From Pelobates cultripes (Eukaryota > Chordata > Amphibia > Anura > Pelobatidae): a stretch of 64,000 nt of DNA. A program made the position numbers and the translations under genes. The stretch spans positions 117,997,886 to 118,061,885 of the forward strand of contig OW240917.1 of assembly GCA_933207985.1 (NCBI GenBank), read 5' to 3'. Positions 8,441 through 20,857 of the stretch are shown piece after piece; position 1 is the stretch's first letter; each line of letters opens with the position of its first letter. The notes below the pieces were generated by a model. That model was not told the origin of the DNA, did no database searches, and saw nothing but the letters and a program-made list of their open reading frames with translations.

Positions 8441-11250
8441 GTGACGCATAATATTAAATGTATGCTTACTAATGCAAGGAGCCTAAATAACAAAATGGGG
8501 GAACTAGAGGCATTAGCATACACTAAACAATATGATATAATAGGCATAACTGAAACATGGTGGGATGAGACACATGACTGGGCAGCTAACTTAAATGGGT
8601 ACATGTTATTTAGGAAGGATAGGAAAAACAAGAAGGGTGGTGGGGTATGTTTGTATGTCAAACATGATTTAAAGCCAAATGTTAAGCAAATGGAATGCGA
8701 GGAGGATAATGTGGAAGCTTTATGGGTAAATATCTGCTTGGGGGAAAAGAAGGGAAACCAACTATTGGTTGGGATATGTTATAAACCACCTAATGTTAAT
8801 ATTGACGAGGAACAACAGCTGTTTGAGCAAATTGAGAAAGCTGCAAATCTGGGTAACACTTTAATTATTGGAGATTTTAATTACCCGGATATAAATTGGG
8901 ACAGAGGGACTAGTGCCTCAGCAAAGGGAATTAGGTTTTTAAACTTGTTAAATGACACCTTCATGTCACAACTTGTACAAGCACCAACTAGAATGGATGC
9001 TTGTCTGGACCTGGTTTTAACAAACAACGTTGATCTTTTGACCAACATTCAAGTAGGTGAGCACTTGGGAAATAGTGATCACAATATAGTGTCCTTTGAA
9101 ATAAACTCAAAAAAACAAAAGCACATGGGGAATACTAAAACATATAATTTTAAAAAGGCCAATTTCAATAAGTTAAGGGAAGCTTTACAATATATTGACT
9201 GGCATAAACTCTTTAGTGAAAAGAACACTGAGGATAAATGGATCATCTTCCAACAAATATTACAAAGGTACATTTCTCAGTATGTACCATTGGGAAATAA
9301 ATATAAAAGAAACAAATTAAAACCAACATGGCTTAGTAGAGAAGTAAAACAAGAGATTACAACTAAGAGAAGGGCATTTAAAGCATTTAAATCGGACAAA
9401 TCAGATGCATCTTATAAAAGATATAAGGATGCAAATAATGCGTGCAAAAAGGCAATTAGACTTGCTAAACTTCAAAATGAAATAATGATAGCTGAAGAGA
9501 GCAAAACCAACCCCAAAGCATTTTTTAAGTACATAAATTCTAAAAAAAAACAAAATGAAAGTGTAGGTACACTAAAAACTGAAACGGGGGTGTTAATTAA
9601 TGAAGACCAGGAAAAGGCAGGAATTTTAAATAACTTTTTCTCCTCCGTATATATTAAGGAAGAACCCATGGCAATAGATGTGCAAATGATTGCTACTAAA
9701 AACTTGCAGAATAATTGTAATTGGTTAACTCAAGACAAGGTGCTGCAGCAACTAAAAAAAGTTAATATAAACAAAGCTCCAGGGCCTGACGGTATCCATC
9801 CACGTGTACTTAAGGAACTAAGTGCAGAAATAAGTGAACCTCTGTTTTTAATCTTTCAAGATTCTTTTCTTTCAGGAAGTGTTCCGGAGGATTGGAGGAA
9901 GGCAGATGTGGTTCCTATATTCAAAAAGGGTTCAAAATCCTTGCCTGGAAATTATAGACCTGTGAGCTTAACTTCTGTGCCTGGTAAAATATTTGAAAGT
10001 TTATTAAGGGATAATATTCAAGAATTCCTTGAGAAGAACATGGTTATCAGCAAAAATCAGCATGGTTTTATGAAGCACAGGTCATGTCAAACTAACTTGA
10101 TTGCGTTCTACGAAGAAGTAAGTAGAAGTATAGATCAGGGTGTTGCCGTGGATGTGATCTTTTTGGATTTTGCCAAGGCATTTGATACAGTTCCACACAA
10201 TAGATTAGTGTTCAAACTCAAGGAAATCGGTCTAGATGAAAATGCTTGTTCTTGGGTAGAACATTGGCTTAAAAACAGAGTACAAAGAGTTGTCATTAAT
10301 GGTAAATTTTCAAGCTGGACAGAGGTGGCAAGTGGTGTCCCTCAGGGGTCTGTTCTGGGACCCCTTCTATTTAACATGTTTATAAATGATCTTGAAGACC
10401 GCATTGAAAGTCATGTTTCAGTGTTTGCAGATGACACCAAACTTTGTAAAACAATACAATGTGAGCAAGATATTACTTTGCTGCAGAGGGATTTAGATAG
10501 ACTGGGGACTGGGCACTCAAATGGCAGATGAAATTTAATGTTGAAAAATGCAAAGTTATGCACTTCGGCGTAAAGAATACACAAGCAACGTATACCCTTA
10601 ATGGAAGCGAATTAGGGATAACAACACATGAAAAGGACTTGGGAATTGTTATAGACAACAAACTATGCAACAATGTGCAATGTCAATCAGCAGTGGCCAA
10701 GGCCAGTAAGGTATTGTCATGCATGAAAAAGGGCATTCATTCTCGGGACAAGAATATAATTTTGCCTCTTTATAAATCACTGGTAAGACCCCATATTGAA
10801 TATGCTGTGCAATTTTGGGCACCTGTTCTAAAGAAGGATATTATGGCACTAGAAAAAGTGCAGAGGCGGGCTACAAAATTAATAAAAGGAATGGAACATA
10901 TCGGCTATGAAGAAAGGTTAACAAATTTAAACCTATTTAGTTTAGAAAAACGTCGCCTGAGAGGGGATATGATAACATTATACAAATATATTCGGGGCCA
11001 ATACAAACCATTGTGTGGAAATCTATTCACAAACCGGACTTTACATAGGACACGAGGCCATGCGTTTAGACTGGAAGAAAGAAGATTTCGTCTAAGGCAA
11101 AGGAAAGGTTTTTTTACTGTAAGAACAATCAGGATGTGGAATTCTCTGCCTGAGGAAGTGGTTTTATCAGAGTCCATACAGATGTTCAAACGGCTACTAG
11201 ATGCATACTTGCAAGAACAGAATATTCAAGGATATAATCTTTCAATGTAG
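8441..11250 (+). pseudogene. CR1-type LINE ORF2 (endonuclease + reverse transcriptase), one frameshift
   Basis: This ORF makes the nicking endonuclease and reverse transcriptase that copy a LINE RNA into the target site. The first part (8441-10531, 696 codons) holds an APE-type endonuclease: NARSLNNK near residue 11, ITETWW with Glu38, IIGDFNYPD with Asp145, and SDHN at 212-215. The RT follows, with KAPGPDGIHP, LDFAKAFDTVPH, SGVPQGSVLGPLLF and FADD (Asp664 and Asp665). Near 10500-10515 the frame shifts by one base. The thumb and C-terminal region, including RMWNSLPEEVV, continues in another frame to the stop ending at 11250. The listed start is a GTG; the first ATG is at 8462, and the frame is open upstream, so the true start is unclear. 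A single lesion implies a fairly recent copy, but it is not functional as it stands. Confidence 0.85.
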
Positions 11251-11460
11251 GGTAATAACTGCTTGATCCAAGGATAAATCTGACTGCCATTCTGGGGTCA
11301 AGAAGGAATTTTTTTTCCTAGCTTGTTGCAAAATTGTGCTTCAAACTGGTTTTTTTTGCCTTCTTTTGGATCAACAGCAAAAAACAAATGTGAGGAAGGC
11401 TGAACTTGATGGACGCAAGTCTCTTTTCAGCTATGTAACTATGTAACTATGTAACTATGT

Positions 11461-11960
11461 ACCAGATACAAAAGACACATCTGCTTCAGGGTATGGCATT
11501 CGGTTCCATAATCATTACACTCATGTAGATAATGTATTACTGAGGGACAGTACTGATGTACAAGAGGAGCCTACAGATAGATTATGCAACTATATTGAAT
11601 AGTTTGGGCATCTCTTTGCTCCAAACATAAGACGGGTGACAAAGTAAAATCTTCAGTTCGCTAAATATTGTGCAAATGCCACTGGGACCGATGCACTGGG
11701 AGCAACTTGAAAATGAGGAATATGGCATTTTCCTAGTCAGGCTGCTTCTGTGGCCCTTAAGATAGGTCAAATACCATGGCCTAATGCCCGGAACTTTAAA
11801 GAACTAGAACTAGCCAATAATATAATTGAGCAGATATTATTGGGATTCCCATTGATTAGGCTAATATGGTAGGTACAACCGCAAATAAAGGGGTTGTCAA
11901 AGGGCCCCAGCAATAAACTAATACTTAATTCTGCCACTAATAGTAATTAAGTCGAATTAG
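11461..11960 (+). other. Unidentified ORF-like debris between two LINE ends
   Basis: In the frames around 11600-11850 the plus strand reads as protein-like sequence broken by several stops. I cannot assign a family. It may be the continuation of the debris at 7247-8039, interrupted by the CR1 copy. Confidence 0.3.
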
Positions 11961-11964
11961 TGTT

Positions 11965-12330
11965 ATGGATATGATAGAAACATTTAAATATATAAAGGGA
12001 ATCAACACAGTAAAGGAGGAGACTATATTTAAAAGAAGAAAAACTACCACAACAAGAGGACATAGTCTTAAATTAGAGGGACAAAGGTTTAAAAATAATA
12101 TCAGGAAGTATTATTTTACTGAGAGGGCAGTGGATGCATGGAATAACCTTCCAGCTGAAGTGGTAGAGGTTAACACAGTAAAGGAGTTTAAGCATGCATG
12201 GGATAGGCATAAGGCTATCCTAACCATAAGATAAGGCTAGGGACTAATGAAAGTTTTTAGAAAATTGGGCAGACTAGATGGGCCGAATGGTTCTTATCTG
12301 CCGTCACATTCTATGTTTCTATGTAATAGA
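11965..12330 (+). mobile_element. CR1-type LINE 3' end, second family
   Basis: The open frame 11965-12234 (89 codons) is the C-terminal piece of a CR1-group RT protein: it begins MDMIETFKYIKG and contains RGHSLKLEGQRF and AWNNLPAEVV, corresponding to the end of the ORF2 at 8441-11250 but clearly different in sequence. A ~95-bp 3' UTR follows, with GGGCAGACTAGATGGGCCG and a terminal TCTATGTTTCTATGT. The copy is 5'-truncated, as most LINE copies are. The same 3' end recurs at 54873-55033. Confidence 0.8.
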
Positions 12331-12424
12331 TTGGAGGTTAGGACAAACCCTAATACCTGATAGAAAATAAATGATGCCTGTGCATGACACCTGTAATTAG
12401 AAACTCAACTAGAGGAGGAGAGGT

Positions 12425-12775
12425 GTGAGTATCACCCCCTCTCATTATCACCCCTTTTCATTATCACCCCCTTCTCACATCACCCCCCTCCCCCTTACCA
12501 TCACCCCCCTCCCTCTCACCATCACCCCCTCCCTCTCACTATCACCCCCTCCCTCTCACCATCACCCCCTCTCAATATCATCCCCCCTCTCACCATCACC
12601 CCTCTCTCCCTTTCACCATCTTCCTCTCATCACCCTCTCCCTCTCACCATCACCCTCTCTCAATATCACCCCCTCTCTCTCTTACCATCACCCCCGCTAT
12701 CACTATCACCCCCCTCTCACCATCACCTCCCCTCCCTCTCACATCACCCCCTCTCCCTCTCACAGGCAGTTTGTG
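12425..12775. repeat. Pyrimidine-rich minisatellite
   Basis: Degenerate tandem units of about 18-22 bp of the form CCCTCTCACCATCACCCC. Long open frames on both strands here (Pro/Ser/His-rich on plus, Gly/Arg-rich on minus) are products of the repeat and not genes. Confidence 0.9.
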
Positions 12776-12806
12776 TTGATGACCTTTGAACCAGAAGTTC
12801 TGTAGT

Positions 12807-12884
12807 GAACCAGGCATTCTCAGCCGAGAGGAAGGGGAGGTCTGTGTATTTATAGGCCGGATAACTCCTCCCACAACTACAGGC
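12807..12884. repeat. Isolated copy of the tyrosine-recombinase terminal middle unit
   Basis: GAACCAGGCA through CTCCCACAACTACAGGC matches 5538-5616 almost base for base (AGAGGAAGG.GAGGTCTGTG and GGCCGGATAACTCC are shared). A flanking copy of the other unit is absent, so this is a fragment. Confidence 0.7.
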
Positions 12885-12889
12885 ACTCA

Positions 12890-15190
12890 CACACACATAT
12901 ATATATATTTAATGATCTTTCTTTGTATTATGTTATGAATCAAGTCTTTTAATTGTGTTTAGAGAATTTTAAATGTTAAAACTATTTGTAAAATCTATTT
13001 GTAAACATTTATTGTGGGAGGTTACAAAAATGCAAAAAGCACCGAGACAAAATTTGATGTTTAGTGGATAATTTTCTATAATTCAAAGTTTAGTAAATTA
13101 GTGATCCAGATGAAAGCAAAAAAAGTGGGACATACATATCAGTAATATGTCCAAGTCAAAAATTCCTTTCTGACCCCATATTAAGGCGATCGGCTACAAA
13201 TCTGTCCCTGAATCTGTATTACATTTATTTCATATGAATCTACCACATTTACCATCACCCCATTCTTTCATACATTACCATCCTCTTCAGAACCTGTTTA
13301 GGTCCATGTGGCAGTAATACTGTTTGACAGAGTGCTAGGAAACCAAACAAAGACATTGAAGGATTAGCATGGAACAGCATTATCCAGAGGTTTCAGTTTG
13401 TTCTGATAATAAATATAAATTCAGATGAGTAGCTGTTTACTGTGAAGTCCTAGCTAAACACTGGCTGACAGCATAGGGTGCAAGCCCTTGTACTATGCTC
13501 TTAGCTTATTATGATGTAATGTGCACAATGGCATCACTATTTAGTTGTAACCTTATAAGGTAAATGAACATATCAAATGGCTTGGGCTTTTTTATCCTTT
13601 TATGGATATCCATTTGATACAATTTGCACATAAAAATTAAGCCTGTACAGACTTTACATTATTATAAAGGTAGAGATATAATTAGCATATGTGCTTTTTC
13701 ATTTTATTATTATTATTTTTTTAAATCTATTTTAAAATGACAATTTAGATAAAATTGCCCTACCTAGTTTAAATGTTTTTTGGAATACGGACACTGCTAC
13801 AAATATTCAAAAACAGATAGCTGTAACTACCCAAATATAAACCAAAGATAATCATCTATAGTTCACAATGCCTAACTGATGTGAGACTTCTACAGAGTGA
13901 AAATATATATTTAATATGATGCTCTATATGTATAGGTTCTTTACTATTTTTTTTTTTTTTTGAAAGTCCATCTAATTCGTCTTATCTAATAAAGACTTTC
14001 AGCAGATTTCATGTCAAACTGTTTATATTAGCACACAAATGAATACATATCTCTGTACATATAATCTGAGATGCCCACACCTTAAACATACATAGATCCT
14101 AAACAGAAAAACGTGGAGCACTAGGTATCCTTTTATGTGGATATATAAATAGTTCTAATAAATAAATTAACTAGCAGTATATACGATATAAGCGTGCAAA
14201 ATTACAGTATGAGTAAATGAAAGTGCATATTCTATTCTAGTCAGGTGCATAAGACACAGTATAATATTAACCAATGTGCACCTATCCGCAAAGAATACAA
14301 AATAGTCACAAAAATTGTCTTTGAAAAGTCTAGTCAATATGTTGGACTTGATAACAGTGATGCTGAAGTGGAAGGTGCAGATCTTTATTTTTCTTTCACA
14401 AAAATTATTATAAAAAAGTATATATAAAAAGTGCACATAGTATAATACTGTTGCTTGATATAAGTAGATAAAAATATGTATAGAGCTTACTGATGGCTGC
14501 AGTAAGTTCATGGAATGGAGAGAGATGTCACTCAATATAGTTGAATGAAAAAATATTTATTTAATACCTTACAAGTAAATAAACACAAAATCCATATAAG
14601 AGGGATAATTAAAGACATGTTTCATTAAATGACTTCCTCAGTTGCATGTTTGGTGAGTCATAGTACATTTTACTAGACAGTTAATCAGCTGCAGCGGGTA
14701 AGAAAAAGCTTTTATTTTTCTACCTATAAATGATTTTGACTCTCTGGTGCTCTTTGAGACCCCTGTCCAGGTGTGTAAGGATTTTAAAAACGTCTGATCT
14801 AAAGAACTTGTTTTCTGTGGTATTATGGTTATATTCAGGTGGTTGATGTGTTATGTCTTGTGAAAGGAATATTGAGATAGTGGAATATATCTGTGGGGTT
14901 TTAAGTCATTTTTATTGTTTGCCTTGTCATTTGTTTTATAATTTGAGTTAAAATCCTCCAAGGGCAGATCTCCTGATCTGTGTTTAGAATAACGAAGACA
15001 AGACTGTGAAAATGCCACTGCAGTGGTCCTAAGTGTTTTAAATACACTGTTTCTGTACAGTTTGTCTTGTGTAAGGAAGTAATTAACCCTTACAAGTTTT
15101 AAGATGGCAGCTCTGAAAGCATTCAAGGGGGATTTATGGCTTTGACTATTGTCAAGCATCACAAAGGACAAGGAGCAGTTGAGAATGTTA
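12890..15190. other. AT-rich stretch with no recognised gene
   Basis: There are only short frames. Minor features are a small inverted repeat around 13573-13622 (TATCAAATGG against CCATTTGATA) and a T-run near 13947. The block at 14110-14700 has the look of an inserted repeat, but I cannot place it. Confidence 0.5.
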
Positions 15191-15659
15191 AGAGGGCACT
15201 CTAGACCCACATATATGGAGTGAATTTATGGCAAATTACAGAGGTTGGTTAGAAGATAATGACTTAGTAGAAGTTGCCCAAAAATGGCATGATACCGTTG
15301 TTGAATTAACTAAATGTGGTTGTAGAGAAACCACCAGAAAAGGTGTACCATATTATCAATGTTTTGGACCTCTAGGGTACCAGAATGGGCAAGAAGGAGG
15401 GTAGTCCACCAGACTTAAGGGAACCTCTAGTTGCCCCCATAGACACCCCAGTGGGGCCATTAGCTCCACAATTTACTACTCCCATGATACCCAAGGTTGA
15501 GAGCGTATACCATGAGAAGAGACAGCCGAGCTTAGGTATCCAATACTGAGAAGAATATAAGCCCTGGACACCCAGTGAACAACTGGCAATAATACAGAAG
15601 CTGCCGGATGTTGAAAAGGCCCCCTTAGCTCTAGTCCAGTCTTTATCCACCATTCAAGC

Positions 15660-18600
15660 TACGTACCAGTGTACTTGGATGGATTTAAAATAGATTGTTG
15701 CCCTAAAAGCTGGCCCCATTTGGGCTAGAATAATTGCTAAATATACTGATGCCCCTGCTAATCTACTAGGCAGTGATTTACTGTCTGCTCTTAGTGAAAA
15801 TATCCAGTATAGCCCCACTGGAAAAGTAACATTGTCTGTGCCTTTGGAGGACAAACAAATGATATCTCTTTCAAATGTTCTGGTAACTCTCACTATGCCC
15901 AGCCATGTGCCAGAACCTACCATTGACTTGTCCTCAATCCCTGATTCCTTATGGGCTACAAGGAAGACAGATACAGGCAGACTCTCTATGCCCCCAGTCA
16001 AAGTGAATCTCCTGCCCGGAGCCAAACCTCCCTATCAAAAACAATACCCCCTAAGCCCAGCACAGGAAGATGCTATTTCCCAATCTGTGCAAGGGTTTCT
16101 GCAGGCAGGGGTAATTGTCCAGACCACCTCCCCTTGTAACACACCATTATACCCAATTAAGTAAAAGCTGTAAAAAAGGGAAACCTGTGGTCTACCGTAT
16201 GGTACATGATTTGAGGGCAATTAATGCTGTAACTGAACTCATTGTCCCTAATGTTCCCAACCCACACACCTTGTTGGCACAGACACCACCTTCCTCTAAG
16301 GTATTTACTGTTATTGACTTGGCAAATGCATTTTTCCGTGTCCCCCTGGATCCCGACAGTCAGTATTTATTTGCATTTACACATTAACACAAGCAGTACA
16401 CTTGGACAGTATTGCGATAGGGCGCACAAAACTCACCCGCTATGTAGAGCATGGCTATGGCATAGATTCTTGAAGAGTGGAAAAGGCCAAATAATGTAAT
16501 TTTATTGCAGTATATCGAGGACCTAATCCTATTTTGTGATAATATGGAGACTTGTATTGTAAATACGCTTTCCTTCCTGAAATTCTTGGCAGAGGCAGAC
16601 TGCAGTTCAAAATATTACACCCCCCGCCCCCCCCCCCACAGCCTAGCCCAGCTACGATTCATACTGCTGACCTTGGCTTCTACAGCAATCTACATGCAAC
16701 CCCTGTATGATTGTCTCGCCAACAAAAACAAACCCTTTAAATTAACTCATGCAGCAGAAAATGCTACATCTGTCCTTACACAGGACCATGATGGTAAACA
16801 ATGACCAACAGCGTACTACTCCACCAGTTTGGACCCTGTTGCCAGGGGTGCCCCCTCATGTGTTAGGGCAGTGGAGCTGTTAATGCTGTCCTGGACAAAG
16901 CTACTTATATTGTCTTAGATAACCCAGTAACCATATACACACCGGATGATATCAACAGCATACTGTCACAAGTTCAACCAAAACACATACATACTGCAAG
17001 GCATCTCAGAATGCAATGTGCCTTGCTTATGCCACCTAATGTTACTCTGAAAAGATGTATGGTGTTAAATTCATCTACATTACTTCCCCTGGATTTAAAA
17101 GGGAGGAGTGGGGATAGTGGGAATGGTACTTGTACATCTGATCTTTTTGTAAATTCACTTTCACCAGATAAGTTAGCTGACGCCCAGGTACCCCATGATT
17201 GTGCAGCACTAATGGCAAAGAAACAACAGGTTTTTTGCATGTAATTGATTTTCCATTATCTAGTGCAGATTTTGCGTTTTTTGTAGATGGTTCCAGATAT
17301 ACTGATGAGAATGGTAATTTCCACACTGGATATGCTATAGTCTCTGCACATGAGGTAATAAAAGCTGAACCACTCGCTCCTCACTGCTCTGCACAGGAGG
17401 CAGAGCTGAAGGCACTCGCTGAAGCGTGTAAAATGGCTTCTGGTAAGACTGCTAATATTTATACAGACTCTCGCTATGCTTTCGGTATAGCCTCTGATTT
17501 TGGCCCAATATGGCGGGCTCGTGATTTTTTTGTCACCTCAGCAGGAACTCCAATCAAGAACTCTGAAGCCGTGAGTGCACTTATGGACGCTATCCTGCTA
17601 CCCACTTAAGTAGGCATCATCAAGGTGGCAGCTCACGTGAAGATCACAGATGATATCTCAAGAGGAAACTGCAAAGCAGACGAAGCTGCCAAGCAAGCAG
17701 CAATTCAAGTTCATCCCTCTACAGGTAATACCTTCCTACAAGTTGTTCTAACAGATGACGCCGTTGACTACAATTTACTGTTGAGCTTACAAAAACAGGC
17801 AAGCAAGGAAGAACATGACCTCTGGAGGAAACAAGATGCAGAACCTGATGATGATAGAATGTGGAGGAAAGGTAAAAGACTGTGTTTGCCACGTGTATTG
17901 TACCCCATGATGGCCCAGATTGCCCATGGACCTACACATCTATCCAAGATGCACATGAACAGCATAGTAAACACCCATTGAGTAGCACCCGGATTTACTG
18001 TTGTAGCAGCTAAACACACCCAAGCTTGCATGATTTGTGCTAGAAACAATCCAGGACAGGCTGTCAAAACACCAAGTAAGCACACCAAGGCCACTTTACC
18101 CGTTTCAAAGACTGTAGATAGACTATATTCAACTACCTAAGGTAGGACTGTATGAATATGTGTTGGTGTGCATTGATCTCTTTTCAGGTTGGCCTGAGGC
18201 CTACCCAGTGTCGAAAGCCACAACGAAGGTCACAGCAAGTAAGTTTCCGAAGGAATTGGTATGTAGATATGGAGTACCTGAAGTGATTGAAAGTGACAGA
18301 GGTAGCCATTTCACTGGGGAAATAATGCAAGAAATTATGAAAGCCTTTGGGATCGGTCAGGCCTTCCACACCTCCTAGCACCCCCATAGTAGTGGGAAAG
18401 TAGAAAGTGCAAATGGCACCTCAAAGAACAAGATTGAAAAAGCCATGCAAGACACAGTGAAGCCCTGGACTGAATGCCTGCCCCTAGCACTCTTTTCTAT
18501 GAGATCCTGTTTAGATGTACCCCAAAGACGGGCCTCTATTTTCCCTAGACCCTCCAGCTGCAGCATGGTAGTATGACTGCCTATGTACAGGCCCTACACC

Positions 18601-18850
18601 AATGATTAGGCAGGGTGCATAAACAAGTCTTTGATTCTATTCCAGATCCAGACTCTGATTTGCAACTAACAAACTGCAGCCTGGTGATTGGGTGGTGATA
18701 AAGAGGCATGTGAGGAAAGGACTTGAACCACGCTTTGACGGTCCATTCCAAGTGCTCCTGACTACGGCTACTTCAGTGAAACTAGAAGGAAAAGCAACGT
18801 GGATACACGCCAGTCACTGTAAACAAGTCACTCCGACTGATCCACCAACA
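15660..18850 (+). pseudogene. Retroviral pol remnant (RT, RNase H, integrase)
   Basis: Three separated remnants are visible. The RT N-terminal half is at about 15700-16390, where a protease-like end runs into a short open frame (15832-16164) and then another (16115-16387) holding the first catalytic region. The following RT portion, which should carry the YxDD-type motif, is badly damaged at 16390-16800; an open frame there includes a C-tract at 16620-16640. An RNase H remnant lies at 17250-17610 with its acidic DGS and TDSRYAF blocks recognisable. Integrase core remnants lie at about 17640-18400: the zinc-binding region is degraded, and a D...D-type core frame ends in a TAG near 18376. There are at least six stops or shifts. 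The protein is non-functional, and only isolated short motifs survive. Confidence 0.75.
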
Positions 18851-19430
18851 TGAAGCTGTTCTTATCCTTTACCATTGTTTGCTCTGTTCAGATATGCTAC
18901 TCTGACTTGAGACCAGAAGATAATTATGCATAGCAGGGAAATCTATAATTGCAGGTAGCAAAGGCTTTTAATTTAATCTCCTTTTGCCTCAACCCTCTCC
19001 TCAGTACTGAAAACGCCATAGAATCTTGTCTTATAGCTGTCCCTACCCCCATCTCCCTCTTGAGGAAGTACCTACATACCCATAGACCCCATAAATATCT
19101 ACCCGAGGAATTAATGCTGTAGCCTGTTCCCTTGCAAAGGGTTTAAATGACACTTCACAGGCCCTAGAAGAGCTGCTTATGGACAACCAGGCAAAAAAGA
19201 AGGCAATCCTTGAGAATAGAGCAGCCATTACTTTACTAAATAAGAAAATGTTGTACTTTTTTCTATTAGCTACATTTGTTATTATGTCCATTTTTCAAAC
19301 CTTTAGATTTTTCTCATGTCTACTAACCTATCTATGTAAAAACAAACCTACTGTTGGTCGTACCTTAACTTACATTCCAGCTCCGACTTTGGAAGGGTTT
19401 TATGATGTTACCTCGCCTAACAAATGAAGG
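18851..19430 (+). pseudogene. Retroviral env remnant
   Basis: An ATG at 18851 begins a hydrophobic leader of the signal-peptide kind, but the frame stops within about 30 codons. Most of the surface-subunit region is missing: only ~580 bp separates this start from the polypurine tract. At 19179-19427 an 82-codon open frame holds a heptad-like segment followed by a hydrophobic, probably membrane-spanning stretch, consistent with the C-terminal part of a transmembrane subunit. It is a deletion remnant with no capacity for a complete envelope. Identification depends on its position between integrase and LTR. Confidence 0.55.
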
Positions 19431-19570
19431 AACTCTCCTCTGCTGATTCTGGTGGTCTCTCAGTCCAAGGGAACCGTGGTGAAGCAATAAATGAAAGTCC
19501 CACAGGCTTTGGCTAGCAGGCCTGGAAATACTTTGGACATTTGGGTGAACCTTGGATCAAAAGAGGGGAT

Positions 19571-20003
19571 TGTGATAGAATTTATCTTGATTCCAAGGCT
19601 CAAGCTTATAGGTGTCATATAATGATATCCTATAATAAAATTGGCTAACTTGGACTCAGGAAATGCTTTATGCTTAACACAACACTTAAGACCATATATG
19701 TCTAGTTCCGGGAGCAGAGAGCCCCCACCTGAGATTTCTCTACTCTAATCTTTTTGTTCTTTCTTACCGTGGAACTTATTTGTTATGTGTACATGACGTT
19801 CATCCCTATGTCTTATCTGTACTCCCTTCCTATTACTGTTCTATGAGTATTTGCATGTAAGCACTTACTTTTTAATGTATAAAACCCAACTGATGAATAA
19901 AACGGCAGAGGCTTATTTTGAATACCAACAGGTGTCTGGTGTCTAATTCTCGCTTCTCCAAGTGCACTTGTAATAATAATTTGGGCTTCCTCTGAATATA
20001 ACA
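19571..20003 (+). repeat. Retroviral 3' LTR
   Basis: A purine-rich tract (AAAAGAGGGGAT, about 19559-19570) immediately precedes TGTGATAGAA, a typical LTR start. Within the LTR are a TATA-like TATAAAACCC near 19878 and an AATAAA near 19897. The end is taken at ...TATAACA (20003), where a Tc1-like sequence takes over; this right edge is uncertain. The solo LTR at 58006-58400 has a similar start (TGTGGTAGAA) and similar R/U5 phrasing (a GTGTCTGG stretch after AATAAA). Confidence 0.6.
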
Positions 20004-20857
20004 AAGATCATTATTTGGATCCACAACATGATGGACGGCCACCCTGTTCCAACAAGGCTGTGACATCAGCAAGTGCCATTAAGTCATGTTTTGGGCCGGA
20101 ATCATGGGAAGAGAGCTGGTCTGCCCCTTTAGGGTCCCCAAAGGTGTAAAGATGACCTCTGCAAAGTATGTGGAGTTTCTGACTGACCACTTTCTTCCCT
20201 GGTACAGAAGGTAGAACTATGCTTTCCGTAATAAAATCATCTTCATGCTGCAAAGAATACCTCTGCATCAATGGCTGCTATGGGGATAAAAGGAGAGAAA
20301 GTCATGGTGTGGCCCCCATCCTCCCCTGACCTCAATCCTATTGAGAACCTTTGGAGCATCCTCAAATAAAAGATCTATGAGGGTGGGATGCAGTTTACAT
20401 CCAAACAGCAGCTCTGGGAGGCTATTCTGACATCTTGCTAACAAATTCAAGCAGAAACTGTCCAAAAACTCACAAGTTCAATGGATGCAAGACTTGTGAA
20501 GCTGCTATCAAATAAGGGGTCCTATGATAAAATGTAACGTGACCTGTTAAAATGTTTAAAAAGTTAAAATGTTGTTATAAGTTTGATTGAAATAGCTTTT
20601 GATTTCAGTAAACATGCTGCAAATACAACGAATGACAATTTAAGTTCTTTACAACCTATAAAGTGTTTTGAAACTTACTGTGCGTAATAATTTGGAACAG
20701 TGCATTGTAAGTTTTTTATGTTTAAAAAGAATACTGTTATCATTAGGAGGTTTGTTCAATAAAATTTGAAACATGAGAATTATGCTGACTGTTATTTACA
20801 TCAATTATTTAGGTAAATGAGAAAAATATCATTAGCATAATAATTTGGAACAGGGTG
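20004..20857 (+). mobile_element. Tc1/mariner-like element, 5'-truncated
   Basis: Plus-strand reading in three frames between 20030 and 20520 gives transposase pieces: a CFGPESW/FWAGIMGREL stretch near 20085, TSAKYVEFLTDHFLPWY near 20155, and SSPDLNPIENLW near 20320, which carries the third-acid region of the Tc1 DD34-type catalytic core. Stops and frameshifts separate them (for example TAA just after the LWSIL block). The right end reads ATAATTTGGAACAGGGTG and is followed by TATA, fitting the TA target of this superfamily. A second ATAATTTGGAACAG lies ~170 bp inside (20686), as in IR/DR-type Tc1 elements. The left end is missing, probably cut by the retroviral LTR. Confidence 0.75.

Larger units (their letters stand above)
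8040..11460 (+). mobile_element. CR1-type LINE copy
   Basis: Orientation is plus, from an ORF1 remnant through ORF2 to a short 3' UTR (11251-11431) that ends in a microsatellite of four CTATGTAA-like units at about 11430-11460. Ending in a short tandem repeat instead of poly(A) is typical of the CR1 group. The 5' boundary is not resolved. No target duplication is evident, which is usual for CR1. Confidence 0.75.
15190..20003 (+). mobile_element. Endogenous retrovirus, 5'-truncated and decayed
   Basis: Plus-strand pol remnants are followed by env remnants, a polypurine tract and one LTR. I found no matching 5' LTR, primer-binding site or clear gag, so the copy is truncated or rearranged at its left side. 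It is interrupted by many stops and frameshifts and cannot encode any viral protein. The order protease-end/RT, RNase H, integrase, env, LTR is that of a simple retrovirus. The affinity looks closest to the gamma/epsilon side of the family, which is an inference from the RT, RNase H and integrase motifs. Confidence 0.75.

Noticed and set aside
8305..8661. 118-codon minus-strand ORF
   Set aside because: It overlaps the start of the CR1 ORF2 on the opposite strand and has low-complexity Phe/Leu/Pro composition.
12425..12886. 126-codon plus and 78-codon minus frames
   Set aside because: Translation of a pyrimidine-rich tandem repeat, with no protein family features.
14167..15210. Frames of 119-122 codons on the minus strand
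   Set aside because: AT-rich composition, no recognisable domain and no codon bias that I can see. Left unassigned.
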